From the NCBI GenBank assembly GCA_024114885.1, contig CP099419.1:3348001-3412000 (forward strand): a stretch of DNA of 64,000 nt, given 5' to 3'. This document shows, piece after piece, positions 44,072 through 56,121 of this stretch. Below the pieces are notes generated by a model, which saw only the letters and a list, made by a program, of their open reading frames with translations, made no database searches and was not told the DNA's origin. Each line of letters starts with the position of its first letter. Position 1 is the first letter of the stretch. The position numbers and the translations under genes were made by a program. Origin of the DNA: Septoria linicola. Lineage: Eukaryota > Ascomycota > Dothideomycetes > Mycosphaerellales > Mycosphaerellaceae.

Positions 44072-46339
44072 GGTCGATGGTCGAAGGTGCGATGAAGCTC
44101 TTGGAGGCGATTTCCCTTGGAATGAGATGGCTTGCTGTGGAGGAGCTCTGGAGACTGATGCTGATACTGAGATTAGAGGGCAAGTCTTGCTCTATTTATG
44201 CTGTTCAAGTCGCGGTTCGATGATGCCTCAAGTCGACAATTGAGAGTCATCATTATGGGGATCTCGATCCGTGGTCCTATGCCCAGAGCCATGCTGTGTT
44301 GGTTCTGTACCATGTTGACCACTCAAGAAGAAGAGCAAGGCCTTCGCGCTGGAGGTTTGCATTCCGTGTGGAGCCATAGTCGTTACTGAACAGCCCGTTG
44401 CTCTTGGCAGGTTGGTGGCACCTGAAGCATATGGAATTCTCCCGGCATGGGTAGACCGATCCGGCATGGCAATGTAGATCGAGCACCCAATGTTCGTACC
44501 AGGCAGGACGGTAGTGTCGAGCTTCTCTCGCCGCCAATAAGGTAATATGGGTCACTGATCATAGTATGCTGGGCGCGCGACTAAGCGCTGCTTAGAGTGG
44601 CATCATTGGCACACTGATTCGCCAGTGACTGTGGGTACAGTACTGAGACACAGGCAGCAGTCCGACTTGGCCATCACATTGCGGAGCACTTTAGAAGCAT
44701 GCGCGATATGCTTGGCTGTCGTTGCTTGCCACGCCATGAATCTATCGCGTCGGACATCATGGAGCGAAAGCACAACAGATCAAGACCACGTCCTCAATAA
44801 GCAAGCAGAGCGCTCAATTGCAAGACTTCTAGGCTCGAATTAGCTTTAAGAGCAGTGAATGGCTCAGAAATCTACCCGCTTGCACAAATTTATGCCATAT
44901 GATGTGCGTAGCGTGGGCCTCGGGTTCAGCTGGCGAGACAGCGTAGTTCTGCGAGCATGATGCTTGGTCGTGCCATTGACGATCAGTCGAAGAATGATGG
45001 GTGATGGTCACTGTGATGCGGTAATGTTGGTGGCAAGCCAGATCTGCATATGAGTAGTCAGCATAATGGGCTGGCAGAGAAGCTTCGGCCCCATATGAGT
45101 CTATGGAGCCGGCATTTTAGCTTCATGGTGCAAAACGCAAGCACATCTATTAGCCACAGCGCTGGAGCTTCGTGGTAGACTTGTGCGGCCAAGCTCTTGA
45201 TTTGTGTTTCTAGGTGTACTGTATTGCCTGCACTGCCGTCCGAAATGTTGACAGCTGCCTGCCGCGAAGAACAGAGTAGTTCTGTCAGACAACACCAGTA
45301 AGCGGTGCTCTTCGAAAGCCCGGCTAGCTGAGTTATAAGGATGATCTGGAGGTACTTTTATGATGCTCCGAAGCAGAATCAGTATGTTGCGACCGAGATC
45401 TGCGATGCACGTGTGCTAGTCTGGAGTCTTCATGCTGCGTGCTCGACCACGTGCGGCATAGTGCTTTGTGACTTCGAGTTCGGGCCCGTCAGGCGAAGAT
45501 ACTGGCCGCTGGCCGGGACTAAGTCACAATACATGTCAATCTTGGCATGTTGGTTTACAAGACATGTTAGCGCACGCTACTGTCAGCGGTCACGGAAAAT
45601 CTGGTCAAGAAGGATGCCGGATGCAATTCTTTCAGCCACGAGAGGAGAAGTGGAGACGGTATAGCCCCACATCTAGCGCCGCACATGCATGATCCATCGT
45701 CTCTTGGCATGTTGGATGAGGATGATCTGCGAATGCCCGAGTCATGCTAGAATAGGAACACTTCGTACCTGTGTCAGGAGATGCTTTACCGTGGCGATTA
45801 GGAGAGACGAGAGACGCGCGCAGCTCGCAATATCATGAGGGACTCGGAGAGCCGATTGTGGCCGGACACATGAAGATCCGAAGGAGCACAAGTCAGTTCA
45901 CAAATCTCAAAATGAGGCATACAATTCTCAGGATCTGATGCAGGGGCGTCAAATATTCGAGATCTCGAGAGAATGCAGGTACGAGCCGGCCGGTTCGTGT
46001 ATGTTTAGTTAACTACAACGATTGCCTATGGAGAAACTTATAAAGACTTCAGGTCTACCGGCAACAGAGCTTGAGATTAGTATCCATATGAGATTCAGTT
46101 AAAGAGGCTTGAGGATCGCACGTGTAGCTCATGGACATCTGGCCGCTTTCGCAGGCACTTCATGACTTCTTATCTGCATGTCTTGACCATGCCTGCCTCA
46201 GACAGGCAGGTCTGTAGACGCACTTCGTGACTTCTTATGATACATTTCCTCCCTACACGCATCTGGCGTGTCGTAGTCCTCTGGTGATCCTGCGAATCTA
46301 TTCAAATCGACCGGAAGCCACGCATCAGCGGACAGCTTC
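44072..46339. other. 2.3-kb stretch with no gene seen
   Basis: Frames up to 107 codons on either strand lack splice partners, codon bias or motifs. No repeats, RNA genes or element ends were recognised. Confidence 0.45.
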
Positions 46340-48391
46340 CTATACTGCTGCCCCCTCATAGCCTCCTCGGCCTCGTCCTCTGAAGCCACCGCGATTCTCG
46401 TAGCCGCCGCGGGCAGGGTCAAATCCACCACGACCGCGTCCGCGACCGCCAAAGCCACGTCCTCGCCCCCGGCCACGACCCCTGAAGCCGCCGTCGATTG
46501 AGCCTTGGCCGAACGTGTCCATGTTCTTCGACCGCTCCTCACGACGCATGGCACGTCCATCCACAAACTCGCCAGTCTGCTGTTGCGTAGCACGATCCTT
46601 GAGATCGCTGCTGATGTTGTCAAAGAAAGATGACTTCTTGTCGTACCCCTTCTCCTTTGGTGGGATGACGACATCATCGTCTGCGTGGCCATTGGTAGCA
46701 GATGCGATAGGGTCTGCTATATCGCCATTCGTAGGACTGGCAATTGGGCTGCCAGATGCGATGGCCTCCTTGACAAGATCCTGCTTGTTGAACTTGGCGT
46801 TGGCGCTCTCAAAGTCAAAGTCCTCCTTGGGCACGTCAACAGTCTTGGACTGAGACTCGCGTCGGCCGCCCCTGGCACCTCCGCGGCCACGTCCTCGCCC
46901 TCGTGTCTGTCCATCCTGCACTCTCATCTGGTTGACCTTTTGTGATAGGTTATCCACTGCCCCTCCATGCTGATTGACGGCACCGAGCTTGGCCATCGCT
47001 GCAGCGACTGCGGCGGTTGCGGCTTCAGTCGCAGTTGTAGGTGGTTGTGTCTGCGCTGGCTGTTGGGCTGGTGCTGGAGCGGTGGCAGCTGCAACTTGTG
47101 GAACAGGAGGCGCAACTCGTGGCTGCTGCTTTGCTGCGGCGGGACTCGAGGCAGTAAGTGGAAGAGCCACGCGATTGCCAGCCCTCGAAGCAATTTTGGG
47201 TACCGCAGGCACGGGCGCCTGAGTCTGAGCGTTCGATGGATCTGACGGCGGGGTAGCTGCAGCAGCAGTAGGCTTGAACTCGATCGGTGGTGGCGGTGGT
47301 CCGCTCGTGCTCGTTGGCACGGGCGTGGTCGACATCTCCGCCGGTCTGGTCTGCGGAGGCGGCGCAGATGGTGCCTGGGAAGCAGCTGGCTGAGGCGTAT
47401 TCTGCTTACTACCGATCGCTGCCTGCGGCTGGTTAGGTGTTTGCTGTGGTGGCCGTTGTTGCTGTTGCTGCTGATTCATGCCCGGTGGGCCAATCGGCTG
47501 CTGCTGCTGAGGTGGAAACTGGCCGAAGCTTTGTCCGGGTGGGCCGTAGAAATGGTTTGGAGGACCGTAGCCTGGCGGTGGAGGACCACCAAAGTTCATG
47601 CCGTAGCCAGGCACAGCGCCAGGCTGGCCGGGAAAGCCATGCGCTCCTCCTGGGGCGTTGAATCGTGGTTGTTGTTGCTGGAATTGGCCGGGCGGTGGAG
47701 GCCCAGGGTAGCCAAACTGCTGTTGGTGTCCTTGGTAGGGAGGAGGGCCTCGAAATTGGTTGGGTTGCTGCTCCTGCTGCTGCTGTTGCTGCTGCTGTGG
47801 TTGCGGTGGTTGTTGAGATTGCTGTTGTTGGGGTTCGGATGACTGCACACATCTGATTAGCTTGAAAGTCCGGCCTTGACGACTCGAATGTGCCAGTGTG
47901 TAGTGTGGAAGCAGATCAGAAGGAAGGCAACGGAGATATCCACATGGTTTTTGCGCTCTCGGTGGGTGTTTTGTTTTGTATCCAAATGCTTCATCATATC
48001 ATGCAGAGGGGAAAATAGGGAGAGGGGAGTGTACGTACTCCCAGAATGGCAGGATCATTGGGCATCTGCGGCGGCGGAGGGCGATTCTCTTTGGGCGGGG
48101 CGAGGATGGTCAAGTCCTTGACGTCGCTGCCACGGAATACGATTCCCTCGTAGACGGCATCGGAGCCAGGAATCTCGAGGGACGGGTCGCCTTTACGACC
48201 TTCGGTGCCGTGACATTGCACATCCTGCAGTGAGACGGTGGCAGTCTCGCTGTCGATGGACTTGAGGGTGCCAACGTATCTGCAAGCACGCGAGCTGTTA
48301 GCGGGACTTTGGTGATGCGGGAGTGTCTTATTGCTCACTTGATGTCGGACTTTGAGATCAGCGAGATGCGCGATCCGATGTATTCGGACAT
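46340..48391 (-). CDS. SCD6: Scd6/LSM14-type mRNA decapping and translation repressor
   Basis: Exons 48391-48339, 48279-48039 and 47842-46340 give 598 aa. The N-terminal LSm14 domain (SEYIGSRISLISKSDIKYVG ... TEGRKGDPS ... YEGIVFRGSDVKDL, residues 1-82) is followed by a long Gln/Pro-rich disordered region (polyQ runs). The FDF motif (DFDFESANAKFNKQDLVKE, about 440-456), FFD box (YDKKSSFFDNISSDLKD, about 497-515) and TFG box (RREERSKNMDTFGQGSIDG, about 530-549) come next, with an RGG tail to the end. This is the full RAP55/Scd6 layout: it binds Dhh1 and Edc3/Dcp2 partners in P-bodies and inhibits eIF4G through the RGG region. Head to head with the PEX39-like gene. Confidence 0.95.
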
Positions 48392-48858
48392 GACGGGTGG
48401 GTGTTGTGCGCGCGACAGGCGGAGTGGTGGTGGTGGTGGTGGTGGTGATATTGTGGTTGGTTGTAGAGTGAGGTGCGCGAAGGTGGAAGATCAACAAGCA
48501 ATAGGTGGCTCAGTGGCTGGTAAAAGGTGCTTGGCGTCGTGAAGCTCCAAAAGCGCCAATGCAGAGAGAGAGTGAGGGAGAGGGAGAGAGAATCTGAGAT
48601 GAGCAAGCCAGCTGCTCACACAGATCGAAGTGATGGGTGAGAGAGGTATGAGGGAGAGCTGTTGTACAAGAGCAATGCAATGCAAGATGGGGTATCAAAA
48701 GTGTAGAGGGAAAGAAAGTCGCAAAATACCATTTTTTCTCTTGCCCATGATTTGCCTGCCAGAAGCTGTGGAACGGTAGATCCTCGCCAGCTTCCCTTGC
48801 ACAGCTCCTTCTGGAGATGCCTTCTCCATACAACAACCTCTGTCCCGAGTGAGCAGTC
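48392..48858. promoter_or_regulatory. Shared divergent promoter region of SCD6 and the PEX39-like gene
   Basis: 467 bp between two start codons pointing away from each other. It contains a GGT run (48423-48448) next to the SCD6 start and a GA-rich tract (about 48565-48600). Both are simple repeats; no factor site is claimed. Confidence 0.5.
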
Positions 48859-49371
48859 ATGGCTACCATGGAAGTGAGCAGCAGCGACAATACGGCGCTG
48901 TACCACCAGCTAGACGACTACAACTGGGCAGCCGACCAGGAGTTCCAGGGAGGTCTGGCTGCCATTCTCGGCTCAGTTCAAGACCCGCATCAGGTCGAAC
49001 ATCTCACTCTGCGGGCCAAATGCTACTACTTTGCTCGCAAGGCAGGCACTCCCGTGGACTTTGATGGCTACAAGAACTGGGTCGAGGCACGAGGGGGAGG
49101 TGGTGCGGGCGTCAATGGCGGAAGTGGTGTCGGCGGAGCTCAATTGCAGCCCCCTCCAGTCAATGATGGAGCGATGGGCGATGCCCCAAAGCCTGCAAGC
49201 TTTGCTGAAATATGCGACATGATTGCAGAGGGCAAGCCCATACCGGGCATCAAAGACATACCCGACACCATCTTGGAGGGTCAGGCATCAGACACTCAAG
49301 CCGAGAAGAGGAAGAAGCCGTGGGAGAAAGCTGCTGCTGGTGCGGAAGAGAAACCAAGCTGGATGACTTGA
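48859..49371 (+). CDS. PEX39-like peroxisomal import factor (Yjr012c/C6orf226 family)
   Basis: Single exon, 170 aa. The N-terminal part YNWAADQEFQGGLAAILGS with CYYFARKAGTPVDFDGYKNW (residues 20-75) and a Gly-rich linker are followed by PASFAEICDMIAEGKPIPGI and RKKPWEKA (about 118-160). The F..I...I..G...PGI block with a C-terminal KPWE motif is the hallmark of the small proteins human C6orf226 and yeast Yjr012c, described as Pex39, which assists Pex7-dependent import of PTS2 proteins into peroxisomes. The assignment is from motif memory, not a search. An in-frame second ATG four codons in is an alternative start. Confidence 0.6.
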   Translation: MATMEVSSSDNTALYHQLDDYNWAADQEFQGGLAAILGSVQDPHQVEHLTLRAKCYYFARKAGTPVDFDGYKNWVEARGGGGAGVNGGSGVGGAQLQPPPVNDGAMGDAPKPASFAEICDMIAEGKPIPGIKDIPDTILEGQASDTQAEKRKKPWEKAAAGAEEKPSWMT

Positions 49372-50712
49372 TCTTGTGTGCACATCAACTGCGACCACCT
49401 CCTCTTGCGAGAGGCCATTTGCATTTTCTTGAATTCCCACAACTGGTGGCGTTGTGGTCATGTTGGTCATGACAGCCATGCTCAACCAGTCCACACACAC
49501 CATCTCTATGTACTGCAATTTCCTCCAATCGGGTCGAACATCGAGATACGCGTGCCCTGCAATCTCTACAGTATCGCGTCCACAACTGATCGTACGTTCT
49601 GAGATGCCGCACAGCCTCTCCTTCCTCAAATGGACGGAGCATGTCTGCATCGAGATGCCATCGTATACCGCCATCACGGTCGTCCACGCAGATCGCACAC
49701 CGCATCTCACTACAACCACGATACAAAATATAGATCGTGATTGACCACGAGCAGGAAGACATGAATCCATCTCGTACTGCGCGGGACCACAAACAACCAT
49801 ATCGCACCCTCTCTCGGGACCGCAAAGTGGATATCATGGTCAAGAATGCTCCAATCGCGGAGCTTAAACGACGTTCGTGAGATCGCATTGTCTGGCGTTC
49901 ACGTCAACGGCGCCGCAAAGCTTGGCGATATTGCTACACTCTTGTGGAGAACTCCACGCCTGAACCGCAAACGGCCAAATGTCTCACTCACGTGAACCAC
50001 GGTTCCTTCACTTCACCTGCATCGCGCATTTCCTCCGACTGGCATATTGCGCGTGGCGAATCCCGGTCACTGGATCAACGTCTCACACTCGTGCCCCTAC
50101 GAATGGCCAGCTCATGCAGATCATCTTGTCTGCGTACATCATCACAAAGCGCCTTGAATCCTATACCGTCATTTACGAGCTGTGTTACTCGGCTGGGCCG
50201 CGAGAGCACGTGAATTCTTGCTTGTATGATGCTGATCCGGAAGAAGGATCATTGTTCTCTGCTCAGCTAGAAACTGTCAGCTTCGCGTTGATGCGTGTGG
50301 CGCCCCGTTTTGCAGTCATATCTCCGAAGAAAGCTTGTCAACTGAGACGCCAAACGCCATGGTTATAGGGTGTGGAGTAGTTGGTGGAGGGAGCCGCATT
50401 GTACAGGATTGGTCAATAGGTGTCGGCCGTCAGACAGAAAACGTCAGGTAACAAAGCTGCGGAATTCGAGGATTTGCTTCATACCACGAATCGAGGCCGG
50501 TATTGGTCGATCTGGACCCTCATTGGAGATTCCACGATGGTCATGACTGCTTCTTGTCGGCCCAATCTGGACCCGCTGACGATGCCATACAATGCATCAC
50601 GCAAGCTCACAGACTTATATATGGCTTCCAGAGCCCCCTTCAAATGCCAGATCAAACAGCAATCAACATCAACTGCAACTGCAACACATCACAACCTTCT
50701 CAACAATACAAC
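49372..50712. other. Intergenic, nothing recognised
   Basis: About 1.3 kb upstream of the CAP gene, presumably with its promoter. Overlapping small frames on both strands (49385-49888 -, 49979-50368 +) have no motif support. Confidence 0.4.
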
Positions 50713-51476
50713 ATGCATTTCCTCTACCCTCTCGCCGCACTGGCCGCTACAGCCATGGCTATTCCAGCACAACTGGTGGAGGGCAACACCGTCAAAGCCA
50801 TCAGCAATGAACCTCTCCTCATTACGCCATCGGGAGAACAGAAGGTCGCCAAACGGGACGCACTGGCCGAAGCAGAAGCAGAAGCAGACCTCGAGAAGCG
50901 TCAATACATGACCTTCCAGCAGCGTGTGCTCCTACACCACAACCTCCACCGCAGAAACCACTCTGCCCCTGACCTCGTCTGGAATGCCAGCATCGCCACC
51001 TCGGCCAAAACTCTGGCCCAGCAATGCAAATTCGCCCACGACACCTCCATTGGCGGTGGTGGCTACGGCCAAAACCTCGCCGTTGGCGTCAAAGAAGCCA
51101 ACGTCACAGCCGTCATCACCGACCTCTGGTACGGAAGCGAATTCAATGCCTACAACAGATTCTACGGCCAAGAACCCGACCTCAGCACCTTCGGCTCCTA
51201 CGGCCATTTCACTCAGGTCGTGTGGAAGGGTACCACTTCTGTTGGATGCTACGTGGCCGACTGCACGAAGCAAGGCGTCACTGGTGTTGTAAGTCACCTT
51301 TGTCATTCGCATCTTCGATTGTTCCTTTGCTGACTGTGAGTTAGGGCGCGAATGTCGGCAAATACATGACTGTGTGCAACTACTGGCGTCCGGGGAATGT
51401 TATCGGCAACTTCAAGACCAATGTGATTCGTCCACGAGGTGATGCTGTTGCTAAGTGGAACACTGGCTGGGCATAA
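50713..51476 (+). CDS. Secreted CAP-superfamily (PR-1/Pry-like) protein
   Basis: Exons 50713-51288 and 51345-51476, phase 0, give 235 aa. Signal peptide MHFLYPLAALAATAMA, then an acidic pro-region containing two dibasic Kex2-type sites (VAKR and LEKR, the latter at about residue 70), so the mature CAP domain would start near RQYMTF. CAP signatures are HNLHRRNHSAPDLVWN, CKFAHD, GQNLAVG, ITDLWYGSEFNAYN, FTQVVWKGTTSVGCYVADC, and MTVCNYWRPGNVIGNF spanning the splice. The motif has GQN where many animal CAP proteins have GEN; Gln there is common in fungal members. Fungal Pry proteins bind sterols or fatty acids; whether this one does is inference. The in-frame ATG at 50503 has no signal peptide, so the start at 50713 is preferred. 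Confidence 0.92.
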
Positions 51477-52142
51477 ATGTTGAACGATGAGTAAAAGAAT
51501 TCTCTCGTATTGTATTACTATCAAGATTGGAATTATTGTATATATTCTACCATGAATGAATGATCAATTTAACGACATGTCGCTCATTTTCATGGCACTG
51601 ATGTGGGTTTTACTTCCCTGAACACATGAGTTTCTGCTGGTCAGCATGCTCTTTGCCACGCCCGTCATTTGTGAAGAGGCCATCACATCAAAACCTCATC
51701 CTACCAGCGCGTTCCTCGGGATTATTTACAGTGCATGACGGTTGTGATCATACACAATTTGTCTATTTCGACTGTTGTAAAAGATCGCTCCTGACCGAAA
51801 ACTGCCCTCGATCGGCGGGCAGCAAGTAGTGACTCGAGCCTTGTGTCAAGACAGTAGACATCCATGCACCGGTACCACCAGTCCAAGATGCAATGTACAC
51901 ATACATGCCAGCAGATAATGCGTCGTATTGTCCATATTCATTTGCACGATCACCAGTCAATGGTGGTGTCGATCTGACAAGGGAAGGTGGACTTTAGTAC
52001 ACCAGAGAAGGAAACTAGGCCGGGAGCCAAGTCGCGCTTCATACCTCGCGCACGCGACTTCACATGAGATTCTCATAGAACGATCCTTGCAACTGAAATC
52101 GAGCATATCTCGCGGCCGTTTCTCAGATCGGCCACACGTCGG
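51477..52142. other. Intergenic, convergent 3' flanks
   Basis: Lies between the CAP gene (+) and the F-box gene (-). AT-rich just after the CAP stop, otherwise featureless. Confidence 0.4.
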
Positions 52143-53967
52143 TTACCACATTGGCACGTCCATGCAGTCAAGATGCCCACTCGAGAGTCCGCTCCCAGAT
52201 TCTGCAACACCCCTGAACTCTGGCGCAAGGTACTTGACCTCTGCTATAGGCACTGGAATCGCAGCCAACTCATCTCTGCCATAGCAATCTCGTTGATGCC
52301 CTACGACGTAGCAGCGAGGTTCGCTAATCATGATCCACTCTTCTCGAGCAACATTCATAGCCTGGTCGTTGTCCAAGGTGTCGCCGATGCAGAGTATCTT
52401 CAAGCTTGGACGTCCCCCTTGAGCACGCGCGAAGCGAGCGACTATGTTAGTAGCGTGCGCATCGACGTGACACATATATGGATTATGTTCCTCGAATGCC
52501 AATGGCCAGGTGAGGATGCGAAGAAGCCTGAGGGATGCTAGTTGGGCAATGGTGTCCTAGTATGTGTGAGCTCCACAGTCCTATTTATATGGGTGCCCGA
52601 CTTACTATTGCCATTTGGTACGGTCTATCATCGTTGAGAATATCAGAAAGCAGATGGATGCCCGGCATAGCCAAGCTAATTTCTGACAATTGCTTGCAGT
52701 CTCGGAATAATTTGACGGCAGCTTCTGCGGGTATACGCCAATGGCCATCCCTCCAGTCTTCGTTGGATCCCAGGCCGATGTAAAGACTCTGCATCATATT
52801 AGCGCTGTGAACTTGGCCAGACGTGATGTCGCCTACTTTCAAGGTCGCAGTATGGCCTTCAAGACATCTTACATCGAACGAAGCCCCTGCCTGTTGGTCG
52901 GGATTCACATCGAATCTCAAATGCAGAGCCTCCAGCCCATTGAAGCTCTTGAGCATGCTTTGCAAAGAGGCCCACGCGGTCGTATCCGGCTCTGTGTTAT
53001 CTTCAATCGCCTCGATGTGGAGATGGACTACGAGAACCTTGAGCCGTACTGCAATGCTAGAAGTCCGATAAAGCTGTGCCATGGTGTCAAACAGTGAATC
53101 TTGTCTAACGCACTTATACATGTGGAGTGCTTCCAGCTTTTCGAAGTCAATACGCGTGGCCAGCTTCGGGCCTAGATGGAGCAATGATTGGTCATAGAGG
53201 CGTAGACTCCGTAGACAAAGTGGCGTTTCCAACTCGTGCAGCAATCTTTCGAACAAGGCACCATGTTCTGACTTTCCCCGACAGGTTGGAGCTGGATCTG
53301 ACTCGAACATACTCATGCAAACGACCGATCGTATGGCTAAATGCTCCAATCGGGGGCTTATGCGGATGATATCGCCATAGTACTTAAGGTCGCGGAGGCT
53401 CTCAATGTAGCTAGGCACAACCAGGCTCGAAAGATTTGGAGCCCACTGCTTGATTGCGGCCATCTTGTATCCGCGCAAGAGTAAAGGCCCGAGCGCCATA
53501 TGGCGCACAGACTTCTGCCGCGAGAAGATGCCCACGGCATCCAGCTGCTGCCCTGAGGGAATGATGATCTGCTGTAGAGAATCGCGGGGCAATGCGTGCA
53601 GAACGAGGCCGATCAAACGCTTTTCCTCCGACATTGAGACTAGGGACGTCCGGCGAGCGTCTCGGAGCTCGAGTGCAACTTGCTTGCGAATAGTGAAGAT
53701 AAGCTGCTTGATATGTTTCTGACCAATCTTGTCGCTAGCAAGCAATCTAGTATCACTGTTGTCATCGTCGACGAAGACCTTGATGCTCCTGTACAAAAAT
53801 GGGCGCACACGCTGTCGAATCTGCTTGCAAGTAATGTAAAGCTTCTGCAGATCTGTAGGCCGTGATAGATGTGATATGATGTGGTCTTGCAATTCTTCTG
53901 GAAGGCTTAAAAATGAGGCACCCATCGCGTGTAAAGGTGGCCTTGTGTACGTGGTTGAAAGCTGCAC
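52143..53967 (-). CDS. F-box protein, fungal LRR-like
   Basis: Exons 53967-52606 and 52556-52143 (intron GTAAGT..ACTAG, phase 0) give 591 aa. An F-box lies near residues 17-60 (FLSLPEELQDHIISHLSRPTDLQKLYITCKQ, cut here by the family's usual Pro-Glu-Leu and Leu positions). After it come repeated leucine-patterned strands (LEHLAIRSV, LRSLRLYD, LEALHMYKC, LEALHLRF, LKILCIGD) that suggest a degenerate leucine-rich-repeat substrate-binding part. F-box proteins link targets to SCF ubiquitin ligases through Skp1; the target is unknown. The start could also be the Met at 53925 (MGASFLSLPEEL), directly before the F-box. Confidence 0.85.
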
Positions 53968-54141
53968 AGGACACGGAGTGCAATGTTAAAGAAAGGACTG
54001 GTCCTCGCAAGTTCACACTTAAGTCGTCACCCTGTCGTCCATGACCCGTACCTTGGCCAAAAGCTGATGTTTGAGGCTTCAGGGTAGCCTCAGTCATTAT
54101 TAGAAAGCTTTACTGCTGCTATGGCTCTGTACAAAATATCG

Positions 54142-56121
54142 TCATTGGCTGCTGGGCGACGTGTCATACCCAGTGTCTGCCTTCGACTGTGATCTCCCAC
54201 TGGGCCCTGCCAACTCAGCAGCATGCTTGATGTCGCCGTCTCCGACTTTACGCTGATCAACACGCATACCCATCTCACCACGTTCGTGGTTCTTTGCCAT
54301 TTTCTTGAGCGCCTCCTCTGTCAGGCCCTGTCGGAACATGCGCTCAAGGACATCCTTCTTCCGCGTTTTATGATCGCCGATACTAATCACAATTCCTGCA
54401 GCAATGTTGCAGGTAATCGAGCAGGAAAGGATAGTCGCTGTGAGCGCTTCAGGCCGAACACGGTAGTCAATTGACCAAGTACAGGTACCAAGTGCGACTT
54501 GCAGTATGCTGTGGCAGTCGAGCAGAACCACGGCTGCTACCATGAGCTTGAGCGGGAAAGCGTGATGTGTTGCAGTCTCGTGCGGCTTGTAGAAAGTGTG
54601 ACTTTTGTTGAACTTGGCTTGGTGATATGCCAGGCGCTTCTGTTGTCGCGGGCTGAGCACAGAGAACTCTGCCATTTCCTCTTTGTCGACAAGATCGTCC
54701 ACATCGGTCGCACTCCTTCGTCGATCTGGTAAGTCATTGTGGTCGACTAAGCCAGGCATGCCTTGTTCCTTGCGGAGTCGCCATGTCAGATGGTGATAGT
54801 GCGCAATGAAACACATGTGATATGTGTCCACTGCACGAAATGGCGCAAGACCGTCGCCCATCAACGCAAACAGAGCAACCAATACCAGATCAATGACATT
54901 GATGATATACTCTTGCCGTCCGCCAACATAAATCCAGCCAATCAGTGCGAATACCCATGCAGCACCAAACAGAGTGACAAGCACCGCATACACAGTGACG
55001 AACAGACCAAGTGGCTTGCTGATGTACTTTCGAAAGCCTCGCATAGAGCGCTTGAAGCCTTCGCGCTTTGAGTGGAGAAGGTGTCGCACATGGTCGTTGA
55101 GTTCCGCCACATCTTCATCATCCCAGCCCTCGAGACTGACTCCATGCGGTAGCACGGCGTAATGCGAGTCGCTGAGCTGCGAAGATATGGACATTTTGCG
55201 CTTCAGGCCATCTTCTAGCTCAATTCCATCCTGCTCCGTAGAAGATGTCCGTTCCGGCACGGGCTTGCGTGGGATTCTGGGCGGTCCAGCCTGCGAAGCT
55301 CGAGTCTCTGCTCTGGATCGAGCTATCGCCTCAATGTCAGCTGTCGGCCTTCTGGACAGCTCGTAGGTAGGCCTTCGATTGACAAGACCTCCAAGATCTG
55401 GGATGAACAAGGAGTTCTGCAGATTGGTCAGGGTGCCCAATGTACGGATTTCAGGATCAACCAGATCAAGTAGGTCAATAACGTCCGCTTCGTACTCTTC
55501 GCCCTGCTGCTGCGAGTTTGGCCTGTCTGGTCTGAAAGCGAGCGAAGTATTACTGCGATAACGACTCAAACCACCGACACCTCGCGATCTCTGTGCAGCA
55601 TTGCCAGCGCTGTGCATAGCGGCTGCACCAGTACCTAATCGTTCCGGAGATGGGGTCCGCGTCGCCATATCCCTCACGTTGATTCCAGGCGTACCAGCAG
55701 GACTGTCTGCCTCGCGGATCTCCCGAAATCCGGGATGTGCTCTGTTTCTGCGTGCTGGGACTTGCTGACCTTCTGTGATTGTCGACATGTGGCCAGCTCC
55801 GTCCAAGGTCCTCTGTCTAGACAAATCAGTGGAGGCGGGGACTACATTGCTTGCTGGCCGTTGTGGCGCGGAGAAACTCCGACGTCTGCCAGCTTGAGCG
55901 TCATCTTCTGCGGCTTCACGATCGCGTGCTTGAGAGTCCGGACGCGATGCAGGCGTAGCTATGTTAGAAGGTAGCCTTCGAATCCGGATATTGGATGGAG
56001 CTCTCAGGCTCTCAAAAGACGGTGCTCCAAGCACATGTCTCGCACCAGGTGTTCGTGGAGGGGCATTAGGCTGGTCGTTCGTGTTGCCGCCACGGCGAGC
56101 TGCTGAACCGAAGTAGTCCAT
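54142..56121 (-). CDS. DUF2985 family integral membrane protein
   Basis: Single exon, 659 aa. The first half (to about 330) is Ser/Arg/Pro-rich and probably cytosolic and phosphorylated. Then come a conserved block (GWDDEDVAELNDHVRHLL), two or three membrane helices (GLFVTVYAVLVTLFGAAWVF; NVIDLVLVALFALMGDGLAP), the family signature AVDTYHMCFIAHYHHLTWRL, an acidic/basic linker, and two more helices (LMVAAVVLLDCHSILQVAL; TATILSCSITCNIAAGIVIS). The soluble tail is charged (KMAKNHERGEMGMR). This helix and signature pattern is that of DUF2985 (PLAC8-neighbour) fungal proteins, whose function is not established. Confidence 0.85.
   Translation of the reverse strand: MDYFGSAARRGGNTNDQPNAPPRTPGARHVLGAPSFESLRAPSNIRIRRLPSNIATPASRPDSQARDREAAEDDAQAGRRRSFSAPQRPASNVVPASTDLSRQRTLDGAGHMSTITEGQQVPARRNRAHPGFREIREADSPAGTPGINVRDMATRTPSPERLGTGAAAMHSAGNAAQRSRGVGGLSRYRSNTSLAFRPDRPNSQQQGEEYEADVIDLLDLVDPEIRTLGTLTNLQNSLFIPDLGGLVNRRPTYELSRRPTADIEAIARSRAETRASQAGPPRIPRKPVPERTSSTEQDGIELEDGLKRKMSISSQLSDSHYAVLPHGVSLEGWDDEDVAELNDHVRHLLHSKREGFKRSMRGFRKYISKPLGLFVTVYAVLVTLFGAAWVFALIGWIYVGGRQEYIINVIDLVLVALFALMGDGLAPFRAVDTYHMCFIAHYHHLTWRLRKEQGMPGLVDHNDLPDRRRSATDVDDLVDKEEMAEFSVLSPRQQKRLAYHQAKFNKSHTFYKPHETATHHAFPLKLMVAAVVLLDCHSILQVALGTCTWSIDYRVRPEALTATILSCSITCNIAAGIVISIGDHKTRKKDVLERMFRQGLTEEALKKMAKNHERGEMGMRVDQRKVGDGDIKHAAELAGPSGRSQSKADTGYDTSPSSQ

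Noticed and set aside
52173..52541. 122-codon frame on the + strand
   Set aside because: Opposite the second exon of the F-box gene, which joins its first exon in phase.
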